A stretch of DNA of 64,000 nt from Aliidongia dinghuensis. GTDB taxonomy: Bacteria; Pseudomonadota; Alphaproteobacteria; ATCC43930; CGMCC-115725. Where the stretch lies: the NCBI RefSeq assembly GCF_014643535.1, contig NZ_BMJQ01000025.1, positions 1-64,000 of the forward strand, given 5' to 3'. A program made the translations under genes and the position numbers. How positions within the stretch are numbered: position 1 is the stretch's first letter; each line of letters begins with the position of its first letter. Positions 37,185-44,575 of the stretch are shown here, piece by piece. The notes under the pieces were generated by a model. It saw nothing but the letters and a program-made list of their open reading frames with translations. It made no database searches and was not told where the DNA came from.

Positions 37185-38695
37185 GCGCCGAGCCGCATCG
37201 CGACGGCACCGACGCCGCGCCCACGCCGGATACGCCCACGCCGGATACGCACGCACCGGATGCGCTCGCCAGCCATCGGCGGCATCTCGGCCGGGGCTTC
37301 AACTGGCTGGGCGGCGCCACGATCATTGCCAAGGTCATCGACTTCTCGACGATCGTGGCGGTCCTGCTGTTCCTGACCAAGGAGCAGGTTGGCATCGCCT
37401 CGCTCGTCGTCTCGATCGCGATGATCGTCGAAGCCTTCGACGGTCTCGGCACCAGCGAGGCCCTGGTGCAGGCGAAGACGCTCACGCGGCGGCAGCTCGA
37501 CACGCTGTTCTGGTTCGTCGTCGGCGCGGCCACCCTGGTCGCGGGTGTCACGCTCATGGCCGCTCCCGCGATCGAGGCGGCCTACGGCGTCGCCGGCATG
37601 GCTGGCTATTTCGTCGCGGCGGCGGTGAAGCAGCCGCTGGTAGGGGCGGCGCTCATCCCTCTGGCGCTCATGAATCGCGACCTGCAGTTCGAGCGCATCG
37701 CGATCGTCAATGTGGCTGCGACCCTGGCCGCCGCCCTGACGCGCCTCGGACTGGCCATGGCCGGCGCCGGCGCCTGGGCGGTCGTCGCCGGCTATGCGGC
37801 GAGCGGCCTCTACATCCTGATCGGCGCCATGGCGGCGCGACCGTTCTGGCCGCGGCTCCGGTTCGCCCTGCCGGAGATCTTGCCGCTCGTCCGCTTCGGC
37901 ATCCGCGCCGCCGCGTCGAACATCGCCGAACAGATTTTCAAGAACGTCGACTACCTGCTGATTGGCTGGTTCTACGGCGCGGCGCCGCTCGCGATCTACC
38001 GCGTCGGGTTCGACATCACCATGGAGCCGGCGATGGCGGTCGGTACCCTGGTGAACCGCACGGCCCTGCCCGTCTTCGCCCGAGTCGCCGCGAGCAAGGA
38101 TGCGCTGGCGCAGTCGCTGCTCTGGTCGCTGCGCCGGCTGGTAAGCCTGGTAGCCCCGCTGATGGCGGGCCTGATGCTGGCCGCGACGCCGCTCACGGCC
38201 CTCATCCGCGACCAGCACGGCAACAGCTATGCGGCCGCCGCCCTGCCGCTCCAGGTGCTGGCGGCGGCAGGGCTGCTGCGCGTGACCTCGCAGTTGCTGA
38301 CGCCGGTGCTGATGGCGGCGGGGCGCCCGGGCCTGGCCGCGCGCTTGTCGGTCGCGACCCTGCTGCTGCTGACCTTCGGCATTGCGGTCGCCGGCTTCTG
38401 CTTTCCGGCCGCGACCGGTATCGTCGCCGTCTCGGCAGTCTGGCTCGGCATCTATCCGCTGCTCATCGCCTGGGGTGTCGTTTACCTGCGGCGGCATTGG
38501 GGCGTGCGCGTCACCGACCTGGCGCGGGCATTCGCCGCACCGCTCGTCAGCACCGGCGTCATGGTCCTGTTGGCGGTCGCGGCACAGCGGCTCGTCGGCA
38601 GCGACGATCCCAGGCTGCAGCTGGGCCTCGTCATCGCCGCCATGGCGCTCACGTATGGTGGCTTGTTCCGCTACGCCCGGCTCCGTCCAGCCTGA
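37181..38695 (+). CDS. Wzx/PST-type polysaccharide or lipid-linked oligosaccharide flippase (MOP superfamily)
   Basis: Integral membrane protein of 504 aa with about 12-14 predicted helices. The conserved N-terminal FNWLGGATIIAKVIDFSTIVAV and the later FGIRAAASNIAEQIFKNVDYLLIGWFYGA are typical of the PST branch. It moves undecaprenyl- or otherwise lipid-linked sugars across the inner membrane. Its start overlaps the GT4 stop by 4 nt. The short N-terminal tail carries a TPDTPTPDTHAPDA repeat (15-bp tandem repeat, 37220-37264). The stop codon lies inside another short tandem repeat. Confidence 0.88.
   Translation: MSAEPHRDGTDAAPTPDTPTPDTHAPDALASHRRHLGRGFNWLGGATIIAKVIDFSTIVAVLLFLTKEQVGIASLVVSIAMIVEAFDGLGTSEALVQAKTLTRRQLDTLFWFVVGAATLVAGVTLMAAPAIEAAYGVAGMAGYFVAAAVKQPLVGAALIPLALMNRDLQFERIAIVNVAATLAAALTRLGLAMAGAGAWAVVAGYAASGLYILIGAMAARPFWPRLRFALPEILPLVRFGIRAAASNIAEQIFKNVDYLLIGWFYGAAPLAIYRVGFDITMEPAMAVGTLVNRTALPVFARVAASKDALAQSLLWSLRRLVSLVAPLMAGLMLAATPLTALIRDQHGNSYAAAALPLQVLAAAGLLRVTSQLLTPVLMAAGRPGLAARLSVATLLLLTFGIAVAGFCFPAATGIVAVSAVWLGIYPLLIAWGVVYLRRHWGVRVTDLARAFAAPLVSTGVMVLLAVAAQRLVGSDDPRLQLGLVIAAMALTYGGLFRYARLRPA
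37220..37264. repeat. 15-bp tandem repeat at the 5' end of the flippase gene
   Basis: CCCACGCCGGATACG at 37220-37234 is repeated perfectly at 37235-37249 and again in degenerate form at 37250-37264. It encodes TPDTPTPDTHAPDA in the cytoplasmic N-terminal tail. Confidence 0.88.
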
Positions 38696-38757
38696 CTCAG
38701 TCCAGCCTGACTCCGGCCCGCCTGATTTGGCCCGCCTGATTTGGCTCACCTGATTCC
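38684..38757. repeat. Degenerate 14-15 bp tandem repeat spanning the flippase stop codon
   Basis: The pentamer CCTGA recurs at 38691, 38706, 38721, 38735 and 38749, giving spacings of 15, 15, 14 and 14 bp. The first two units read like TCCAGCCTGACTCAG, the next two like GCCCGCCTGATTTG, and the last is degenerate. The first CCTGA contains the TGA stop of the flippase gene. No long stem-loop is obvious, so it is listed as a repeat rather than a terminator. Confidence 0.8.
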
Positions 38758-38780
38758 AGCGGACCAGGCCGGTTGCGCGG

Positions 38781-39770
38781 CTATTCGGCCGCGACCGGCT
38801 GCGGCGCCTTCTGCGCCCCGCGGTAGCGGTCGAACATGCTCATCTGATGCACGCAGCTCAGCGTGCAGGTCGGGCTGCAAGACTTCTCGGTGTGATACTC
38901 GCGGCGAATATCCTCGCGAGTGTACTCGAGCAGCGGAATGCCCGGATAGCCGCGCTGCTGCGAGCACCAGTGCACGGTGCCGTCCTCGGTGACATAGAGG
39001 TAGCGCGCCCCGGCGCGGCATTTCCAGTCATTGGGCTTGCCGTTCATCAGGTTCTTCTGGAACAGCCAGTAGTTCAGGCTGTGCACGATCGACGGCGAGA
39101 TCTTGGTGACCGTCTCGTAGGCCTGCATCTGGATCGCGCTCAGCGGCTTCAGCAAGCCAGTGTGATCGTGCAGCACGCCGACCGAATGCTGCAGGCCGTA
39201 TTTCGCCGCGGTTTCGGCCACCGTCACCACGTCCTGCGTCCGCTCGCCGCTGACGCCCAGGACCGAGTTGACGTTGACCTTGAACTTGGCGTGCTTTGCG
39301 AGGAGCTCGAGCTTGCCCTCGACCGACCGCAGGCTCTTCATCGAGATCTCGTCGGGCACGAGATTGTCGATGCTGATCTGCATGCCCTGGAGGCCGGCGG
39401 CGTTGAGCCGGTCGATCCAGTCGCGGGTCAGGCGGAAGCCGTTGGTTATCATGGTCACGATCATGCCGTGGGCGCGCGCCGCGCGGACGGCCTGGTCGAG
39501 CTCGGGATGCAGCAGCGGCTCGCCGCCGGTGAAGGTGATCGAGGCGGTCTTGAGCTTGGCCAGATGATCGACCCGGGCGATCAGATCCTTGAGCGGCACC
39601 GGCGGCGAATGATCGTCGTACTCGTTGCAATAGCCGCACGCGAGATTGCAGCGGCGCGTCACCACGACCTGGGCCAGAAGCGGCGTGTAGCGCGTGCCCA
39701 TGGCCTTGGCCAGGAACCGCAGACCGGAACCGAGGCCGCTCAGTCGCTCGGATAAGGAATTGTCGCTCAT
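38781..39770 (-). CDS. Radical SAM protein with C-terminal SPASM-like cysteines
   Basis: Radical S-adenosylmethionine enzyme of 329 aa. The CxxxCxxC [4Fe-4S] site is CNLACGYC with Cys41, Cys45 and Cys48, followed by FTGGEPLLHPEL, the GGE motif that binds the SAM amino group. Cysteines near the end (KCRAGARYLYVTEDG, HWCSQ, then SCSPTCTLSC) resemble an auxiliary cluster as in SPASM proteins. The start at 39770 removes a GC-rich leader without family likeness. It converges with the flippase and is followed by its own transcription direction with the PIG-L gene upstream. The reaction is unknown; in glycolipid loci such enzymes often dehydrogenate, epimerise or rearrange sugars. Confidence 0.83.
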   Translation of the reverse strand: MSDNSLSERLSGLGSGLRFLAKAMGTRYTPLLAQVVVTRRCNLACGYCNEYDDHSPPVPLKDLIARVDHLAKLKTASITFTGGEPLLHPELDQAVRAARAHGMIVTMITNGFRLTRDWIDRLNAAGLQGMQISIDNLVPDEISMKSLRSVEGKLELLAKHAKFKVNVNSVLGVSGERTQDVVTVAETAAKYGLQHSVGVLHDHTGLLKPLSAIQMQAYETVTKISPSIVHSLNYWLFQKNLMNGKPNDWKCRAGARYLYVTEDGTVHWCSQQRGYPGIPLLEYTREDIRREYHTEKSCSPTCTLSCVHQMSMFDRYRGAQKAPQPVAAE

Positions 39771-39852
39771 CAATGTCACAGACCTATCTTCCAGCCGCTT
39801 GATGTAGTGGCTCGCGCCGCCGTCGCAAGAAAATTTCGTGTTCGCGCGGCAC

Positions 39853-40632
39853 TTAGTCGAGACGCCTGCTGACCCTACGCCAGGGCGCCCACCATTGCAG
39901 CCCGGCCACGTCGAGCAGCCGTTCTCCTGACAGCTCATAGCGCGCATCGTCGTTTCCGGCCGGCGCCTGGGCGTAAAGCATCTCCTCCGCGGGCCAGCGA
40001 TGGAACAGCGACCAGGTCCACGCGCCATGGCGCCGATACACGCGGGAGAACCGATGTGCGGTCGTCCGATCAGGGGCGATCGGGCGGCGCGCCGTCCAGC
40101 ACGGCTGCCGGGCCACCTCGCGCGCCAGCGGCCAGCTCCTGGCGCCGACATAGTTGGAGAACCAGGTCGTGAAACCCAGTTCGGCCTGCAGAGCCACGAC
40201 TGCACGGTGGACCTGGATATGCTCGGTATGGCCGTATTCGCCCCAGGGATTGTGGGTGTAGACGTCGCCGCAGCCGGCGAGCACCGGGCGCAACCGGTCG
40301 ACCAGCATCAGGAAGTTGGCCTCATAGCGAGCCCGGGCCGCGTCGTCGGTTACTTCGATGCCGGAGGGCGTGAGCCGCGGACGGGTCCAGTCGGCCGAGA
40401 ACCGGGCGCCACTCTCCGGGATCTGGAGATCGACCAGGCCAGGCAGCGGCAAGGCCGCAACCGCTTGGCGCCGGGCCGCGGCGAGCTTCGGCCGTTCGAA
40501 CGGATCGCCGAAGCAGAACACGACCTGCCCGGCCGACGAGACGAGTCCGCTCAGCCACAGGATCTCGTCATCGGGATGGGCGACCACGATTGCGGATGCT
40601 CCCGCCACCGAAGCGCGCACGCCGCTATCCAC
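39853..40632 (-). CDS. PIG-L/LmbE family N-acetylglucosaminyl deacetylase
   Basis: Zinc-dependent deacetylase-like protein of about 259 aa. The metal site AHPDDE occurs in IVVAHPDDEILWLSG near the N-terminus, and the second half of the site is NPWGEYGHTEHIQVHR. Family members remove acetyl from GlcNAc linked to inositol (PIG-L in GPI anchors, MshB in mycothiol) or to other glycans. A GTG at 40632 overlaps the GT4 stop by 8 nt; a GTG at 40620 is an alternative. Immediately downstream of a GT4 gene on the same strand, matching the MshA-MshB type order. Given the inositol genes in the same island, deacetylation of a GlcNAc-inositol lipid is an attractive but unproven role. Confidence 0.84.
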   Translation of the reverse strand: MDSGVRASVAGASAIVVAHPDDEILWLSGLVSSAGQVVFCFGDPFERPKLAAARRQAVAALPLPGLVDLQIPESGARFSADWTRPRLTPSGIEVTDDAARARYEANFLMLVDRLRPVLAGCGDVYTHNPWGEYGHTEHIQVHRAVVALQAELGFTTWFSNYVGARSWPLAREVARQPCWTARRPIAPDRTTAHRFSRVYRRHGAWTWSLFHRWPAEEMLYAQAPAGNDDARYELSGERLLDVAGLQWWAPWRRVSRRLD

Positions 40633-41803
40633 GGCTCGAAAGGACGACGTCATAGAGGTCCTCGAGTGTTTCGGTCTGGCGACGGATATCGAATCGCCGT
40701 TCGACATGGGCGCGCGCCGCGGCACCCATGCCGAGGCGCAGGGCGCGATCGTCGAGCAGGTCTGCCATGCGGCCGGCCAGCGCCGCGGCATCGCGTTCCG
40801 GCGCCAAGAAGCCGGTTTCGCCATCGACGATGCCTTCCGGGATGCCGCCGATGCGCGATCCGACGGCCGGCACGCCGGTCGCCGCCGCCTCGAGCAATAC
40901 CATGCCCAGGCCCTCGACCCGGCCGGTGCGCGTGCGGACGCTCGGCAGCGCCAGCATCGCAGCCCTGCGCATCCAGGCCAGCACCTGCGCGTGCGGCAAC
41001 GCCCCCAGGAACCGGACTCGTTCGCCCACGCCCAAGGCTCCGGCCAGCGTCTCGAGCGAGCGCCTGAGCGGGCCGTCACCGATGATGACGAGCCGGGCGT
41101 TCGCATGCCGCGCCGGCAACGCTGCGAGCGCACGGACCAGATATTGCGCCCCCTTGACCTCGACCAGGCGGGCGACATGCAGGATCGTCGGCGTTTCCTC
41201 GTCCGGCGCCCGCGGCCGGATCGCCTCGCAATCGACGCCGATATAGTGGACGTGCGTTCGCGCCGCGGGAAAGCCCATGGCGAGCACGCGCTCGCGGACG
41301 AACGACGACGCGCACAGGAACAGGTCGCCCGACCGGGCGAGCCGGTGCCGGAACAGCGGGTAGTTCGCCCAGGCCGGCGACGCGAGCAAGGCAGCGGTCG
41401 ACAGCGTCGCATCGAAGCCGTGGAAGGTCGTGACCAGCGGCACCTTCAGCCGCTGGGCGAGTGGCAGGGCATAGACGCCCTCGATGCCGAAATGGGCATG
41501 GATGAGCGAAGGGCGGCGGTCGCCGAGGAGACGCTGATAAGGTCCCGGGTTGCGGGTCAGCATCTGCCACGCGATGCGCGGCAAGGGCCACCCGGGACCA
41601 AGGTCCTCGAGTGCCAGCGACGCGGCCCCGGCGGGCGGTGCGCCGTACCTGAGCCGCCCGAGATAGAGCGGCTTGTGCCGGCGCAGCTGCTGCGCCTGCT
41701 GCGTGATGAACGGCTCCGATATTCTGAACAGGTTATGGCGGAATACGGCAATCTCGCGCACAGGTACCTTCCGGGTGCCGCCTCCACACGGGAGAACGCG
41801 CAT
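40625..41803 (-). CDS. Glycosyltransferase family 4 (GT-B fold)
   Basis: Glycosyltransferase of 392 aa from the ATG at 41803 (MRVLPCGGG). The N-terminal half has IHAHFGIEGVYALPLA and TTFHGFDATLS, the C-terminal half has ILHVARLVEVKGAQYLVRAL, IIGDGPLRRSLETLAG and RVEGLGMVLLEAAATGVPAV, the E-x7-E nucleotide-sugar region of GT4. The frame continues open upstream but without similarity. It overlaps the PIG-L deacetylase by up to 8 nt. GT4 plus PIG-L is the arrangement used for GlcNAc transfer followed by deacetylation. Sugar donor not determined. Confidence 0.87.
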   Translation of the reverse strand: MRVLPCGGGTRKVPVREIAVFRHNLFRISEPFITQQAQQLRRHKPLYLGRLRYGAPPAGAASLALEDLGPGWPLPRIAWQMLTRNPGPYQRLLGDRRPSLIHAHFGIEGVYALPLAQRLKVPLVTTFHGFDATLSTAALLASPAWANYPLFRHRLARSGDLFLCASSFVRERVLAMGFPAARTHVHYIGVDCEAIRPRAPDEETPTILHVARLVEVKGAQYLVRALAALPARHANARLVIIGDGPLRRSLETLAGALGVGERVRFLGALPHAQVLAWMRRAAMLALPSVRTRTGRVEGLGMVLLEAAATGVPAVGSRIGGIPEGIVDGETGFLAPERDAAALAGRMADLLDDRALRLGMGAAARAHVERRFDIRRQTETLEDLYDVVLSSRG

Positions 41804-41990
41804 TACCGTCTCATTCGGGGTGCCGGCGCATCGGCGCGCAGGCGAAGCTCGGTGAACCGTAAAAGCCCGGCCGGTCACGGGCAAGCCGCCACTTGCAGCC
41901 GCGGCGAGGGAAACGGTAGATAGCGCCCCAGTTGATATCGCTCGTCTGATCCCACGCCGAACGTGGTGCAGCGGCAGCGGGGACGGACAC

Positions 41991-42515
41991 GTGGAAATGA
42001 TCATCCGGAACGGTGCTGGAACGGCACGCAGCCTCCTTCGGCCCAACCCCCTTAGGCACTGGGCGCTGATTGCCGTCCTTGCGTTGCTGGGACATGCAGC
42101 CCGGGCGGACTCGCCGCCGGCGTGCGACTCGGCCGATTCGCACCAGGTCCGGCTCCAGATCAGCGTCAGCGGCATGCATTCCGCGGCGGGCAACATCACC
42201 ATCACGATCTATCCGGACGACGCCGCACATTTTCTCGACGGCAAGTTCAAGCTGGCCAGGCAGTCGGTGCCGGTGACATTGCCGGTCACCCACGCCTGCT
42301 TCGCCTTTGCCGAGCCCGGCTATTACGCCGTGGCGCTGTTCCACGACGAAAACAACAGCGGCCACTTCGAGACGACAATGCTGGGCCTGCCGGCCGACGG
42401 CTTCGGCTTTTCCAACAACCCGACGCTCTATCTGGGCCCGCCCGACCTCGGCAAAGCCAGGTTCGAGGCGCGTTCGGGCGACAATCCGATCGCGATCCAG
42501 ATGAAATATTACTGA
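41991..42515 (+). CDS. Secreted DUF2141 domain protein
   Basis: Small exported protein of 174 aa. The signal peptide core is HWALIAVLALLGHAARADS (about residues 23-41). The body has the DUF2141 pattern: beta-rich start, then VALFHDENNSGHFETTMLGLP and GFGFSNNPTLYLGPP, where the DENNxGxxET segment looks like a calcium-type loop. Function of the family is unknown; members are periplasmic or surface proteins often found near lipid or pigment genes. It lies between the GT4 gene (divergent) and the convergent serine palmitoyltransferase gene. Confidence 0.85.
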   Translation: MEMIIRNGAGTARSLLRPNPLRHWALIAVLALLGHAARADSPPACDSADSHQVRLQISVSGMHSAAGNITITIYPDDAAHFLDGKFKLARQSVPVTLPVTHACFAFAEPGYYAVALFHDENNSGHFETTMLGLPADGFGFSNNPTLYLGPPDLGKARFEARSGDNPIAIQMKYY

Positions 42516-42544
42516 GCCCACGGGATCGGGGGCGGCAGCGGGGG

Positions 42545-43768
42545 TCAGCCAGCCGCCCGCACCTCCGCGCGCGCCGGTGCGATCAGCCCCATGGCCCGGC
42601 CCACCTCGGCGAACAGCGACAAGGCGTGGTCGATCTGGTCGGGCGTGTGCGCGGCACCGACGCTCGAGCGCAGCAGTGCCAAGCCCTTGGGCGTCGCCGG
42701 CGGCAGGCTCACGTTGGTATAGAGGCCCGCGTCCAGCAGGCGCGACCAAAAGGCGAAGGCGGTCTCAGGGTCCGGCATGATTGCGGAGACGACCGGGTTC
42801 GGCTCGGGCCCGAGATTGAAGCCCAGGTCGGCCAGCCCGTAATAGAACTGCCGGGCATTGTCCATCAGCCGCTCGCGCAGGATCGGGCGTGTGCGCAATT
42901 GATGGAGCGCCTCGAGCGCCGCCGCGATCACGCTCGGCGGCAAGGATGCCGTGAACATATAGGGCCGGCTGACGACGCGCAGGATGTCGAAGCCTTCCAT
43001 GTCGCCGACACAGAAGCCGCCGACGCCGCCCAGGCTCTTGGAGAAGGTCCCGACGATGAAGTCGACGTCGGCCTCGACCGCCTCCGCCTCGGCAAGGCCG
43101 CGGCCGGTTTGGCCGAGCACACCCAGCGAATGGGCTTCGTCGACCACCAGATAGGCGCCCCATTCGCGCTTCACCGCAGCGAACTCGCGCAGCGGCGCCG
43201 CGTCGCCCAGCATCGAATAGATGCCCTCGACGACGACGATCTTGTCGCCGGGCGTATCGCCCAGGCGACGCAGACGGTTCGCGAGATCGTCCGGGTCATT
43301 GTGGCGGAAGCGCGTCACCTGGGCGTGCCCGAGGCGCGATCCATCGTAGATGCTGGCGTGGCAGTCCGCGTCGAGCAGCAAATGGTCGTTCTTGCCGGCG
43401 AGTGCCGAAAGCACGCCGACGTTCGCCTGGTAGCCGGTCGAAAACACCATCGCGTGCTTGCGGCCGTAGAAGTCGGCGAGCGCGCGCTCGAGCCGCTTAT
43501 GGCCGTCGTAGCTGCCGTTCGCGATGCGCGAGCCCGTGGTGCCGGTGCCGAACATCTCCGTCGCCTCGACCGCCCGCGCGATCACCGCGGGATCATAGGT
43601 CAGGCCCAGATAGTTGTTCGTTCCAAGCAGCAGGATCTCGCGATCGCCGATTCTCGCCTCGGTCGGCGAGAGCACTCGGTCAAAAGCGACGTTGAAGGGA
43701 TTGGACTTGGCGCTCTCGAGCCGGTCGTAGGCGGCCCTCAGCGGCGCGAACTTGTGAAAAAGCGACAT
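42545..43768 (-). CDS. spt: Serine palmitoyltransferase (alpha-oxoamine synthase family)
   Basis: PLP enzyme of 407 aa that condenses serine with a fatty acyl thioester to form 3-ketosphinganine, the first step of sphingolipid synthesis. The PLP lysine is Lys244 in GTFSKSLGGVGGF; Asp210 and His213 lie in VVDEAHSLG, and the ring-stacking histidine is His137 in CHASIYDGSRL. BioF and Kbl belong to the same family, but the gene sits 3 nt after a dedicated acyl carrier protein and near ceramide reductase, ceramide synthase and acyl-AMP ligase genes, not with bio or tdh genes, so Spt is favoured. The sequence resembles the soluble homodimeric bacterial enzyme rather than eukaryotic two-subunit forms. 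Confidence 0.88.
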   Translation of the reverse strand: MSLFHKFAPLRAAYDRLESAKSNPFNVAFDRVLSPTEARIGDREILLLGTNNYLGLTYDPAVIARAVEATEMFGTGTTGSRIANGSYDGHKRLERALADFYGRKHAMVFSTGYQANVGVLSALAGKNDHLLLDADCHASIYDGSRLGHAQVTRFRHNDPDDLANRLRRLGDTPGDKIVVVEGIYSMLGDAAPLREFAAVKREWGAYLVVDEAHSLGVLGQTGRGLAEAEAVEADVDFIVGTFSKSLGGVGGFCVGDMEGFDILRVVSRPYMFTASLPPSVIAAALEALHQLRTRPILRERLMDNARQFYYGLADLGFNLGPEPNPVVSAIMPDPETAFAFWSRLLDAGLYTNVSLPPATPKGLALLRSSVGAAHTPDQIDHALSLFAEVGRAMGLIAPARAEVRAAG

Positions 43769-43771
43769 CGA

Positions 43772-44023
43772 TCAGGCATTGGCCTTCAGGCCGCGCACGG
43801 CGAACACAAGATCGCCCAGCGTTTCGATCTCGGCGATCTTGTCGAGCGGCACGGAGATATCGAGTCGGTCTTCGATTTCCATCACGAAATCCATCACCGC
43901 GACAGAATCGAGCCCCAGATCGTTGACGATATTCGTCTGATCGGAGAGTTCGACGAGCTTATGCAGCGACGAGCGCAATGTGTCGAATATGATCTGCCGA
44001 ATATCACCGACCGATGTGTCCAT
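43772..44023 (-). CDS. Acyl carrier protein dedicated to sphingolipid synthesis
   Basis: ACP of 83 aa with the phosphopantetheine serine at position 40 in NDLGLDSVAVMDFVMEIED. The start at 44023 (MDTSVGD) removes a leader without ACP similarity. It ends 3 nt before the spt start, so the two form a two-gene unit. In Caulobacter a special ACP likewise accompanies spt and supplies acyl-ACP loaded by an acyl-ACP/CoA ligase. The candidate ligase here is at 51142-52890. A promoter candidate lies about 75-100 bp upstream. Confidence 0.88.
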   Translation of the reverse strand: MDTSVGDIRQIIFDTLRSSLHKLVELSDQTNIVNDLGLDSVAVMDFVMEIEDRLDISVPLDKIAEIETLGDLVFAVRGLKANA

Positions 44024-44095
44024 GTGCTCTTCCGTCGGCTCTACGTTTATCACTGCGTGCTCGCGCGAACGGCTTCCGTCTTGCACGTGCCATGG

Positions 44096-44124
44096 TTTAT
44101 AAGGGGCTGACATGGGCTTGTCAC
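44096..44124 (-). promoter_or_regulatory. Candidate sigma-70-type promoter for the acp-spt unit
   Basis: On the minus strand GTGACA (44124-44119) is followed after exactly 17 bp by TATAAA (44101-44096). The -10 box ends about 73 bp before the acp start codon. It lies in the relatively A+T-rich part of the gap. Only sequence likeness supports it. Confidence 0.45.
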
Positions 44125-44275
44125 AAACTTTATGCTGCGTTGCCAATCATAGCGGCCTGACCGGCCGCTTCATGAATGTTTCACAGCGCTCCAAATGGGG
44201 GCTTTCTTCGCGCGATCCAGAGGGCAGCCGCTGAATACCTCAGAAACCTCCCGAACGGCTGAATTTTGTAGCATC

Positions 44276-44293
44276 CGCGATGCCGGCATCGCG
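44276..44293. repeat. 18-bp perfect palindrome upstream of the LptF-like gene
   Basis: CGCGATGCCGGCATCGCG reads identically on both strands. It lies in the middle of the divergent gap between the acp-spt unit and the LptF/LptG-like pair, so it could be a regulator site for either or both. With no loop it is less likely to be a terminator. Confidence 0.6.
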
Positions 44294-44575
44294 AATCGCG
44301 CGCGCTGCGCCCTTGTGGTGGAAATAGCAGTCCCCAAAATCCCGATTGCGGCGTAGGCTCCGCAAGCTTCGAATGAACGACCACACGAACCACATGCGAG
44401 CCGCCGGCTCACATCCGAGCCGGACCATGTCGCTGGCCAAGCACGCGCGCGTTTCCGACCCCTGCCGCGGGCGGGGCTGCGCGGCTCAGCCGAGCAGGCG
44501 TCGGTCCGGCGGCCCGATGTTCACCGGCGGCTCGGCGCTGTGGCCCACTTCTGCATCGGCAGGCGGCGTGCACCT

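Larger units (their letters stand above)
44024..44575. other. Non-coding gap between acp (minus) and the LptF-like gene (plus)
   Basis: A 552-bp divergent gap. I see no convincing gene in either strand. It contains the acp promoter candidate and an 18-bp perfect palindrome at 44276-44293. The far end is GC-rich and may include the leader of the LptF-like gene; a GTG in frame at 44540 could start that protein 12 residues earlier. Confidence 0.6.

Noticed and set aside
38696..38757. Rho-independent terminator after the flippase gene
   Set aside because: The region is a tandem direct repeat rather than an inverted one, and lacks a stem-loop followed by a T run.
42545..43768. Reading the PLP enzyme as BioF (biotin) or Kbl (threonine)
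   Set aside because: Same superfamily, but no bio or tdh gene is nearby, while a dedicated ACP is 3 nt upstream and several ceramide-type genes follow.
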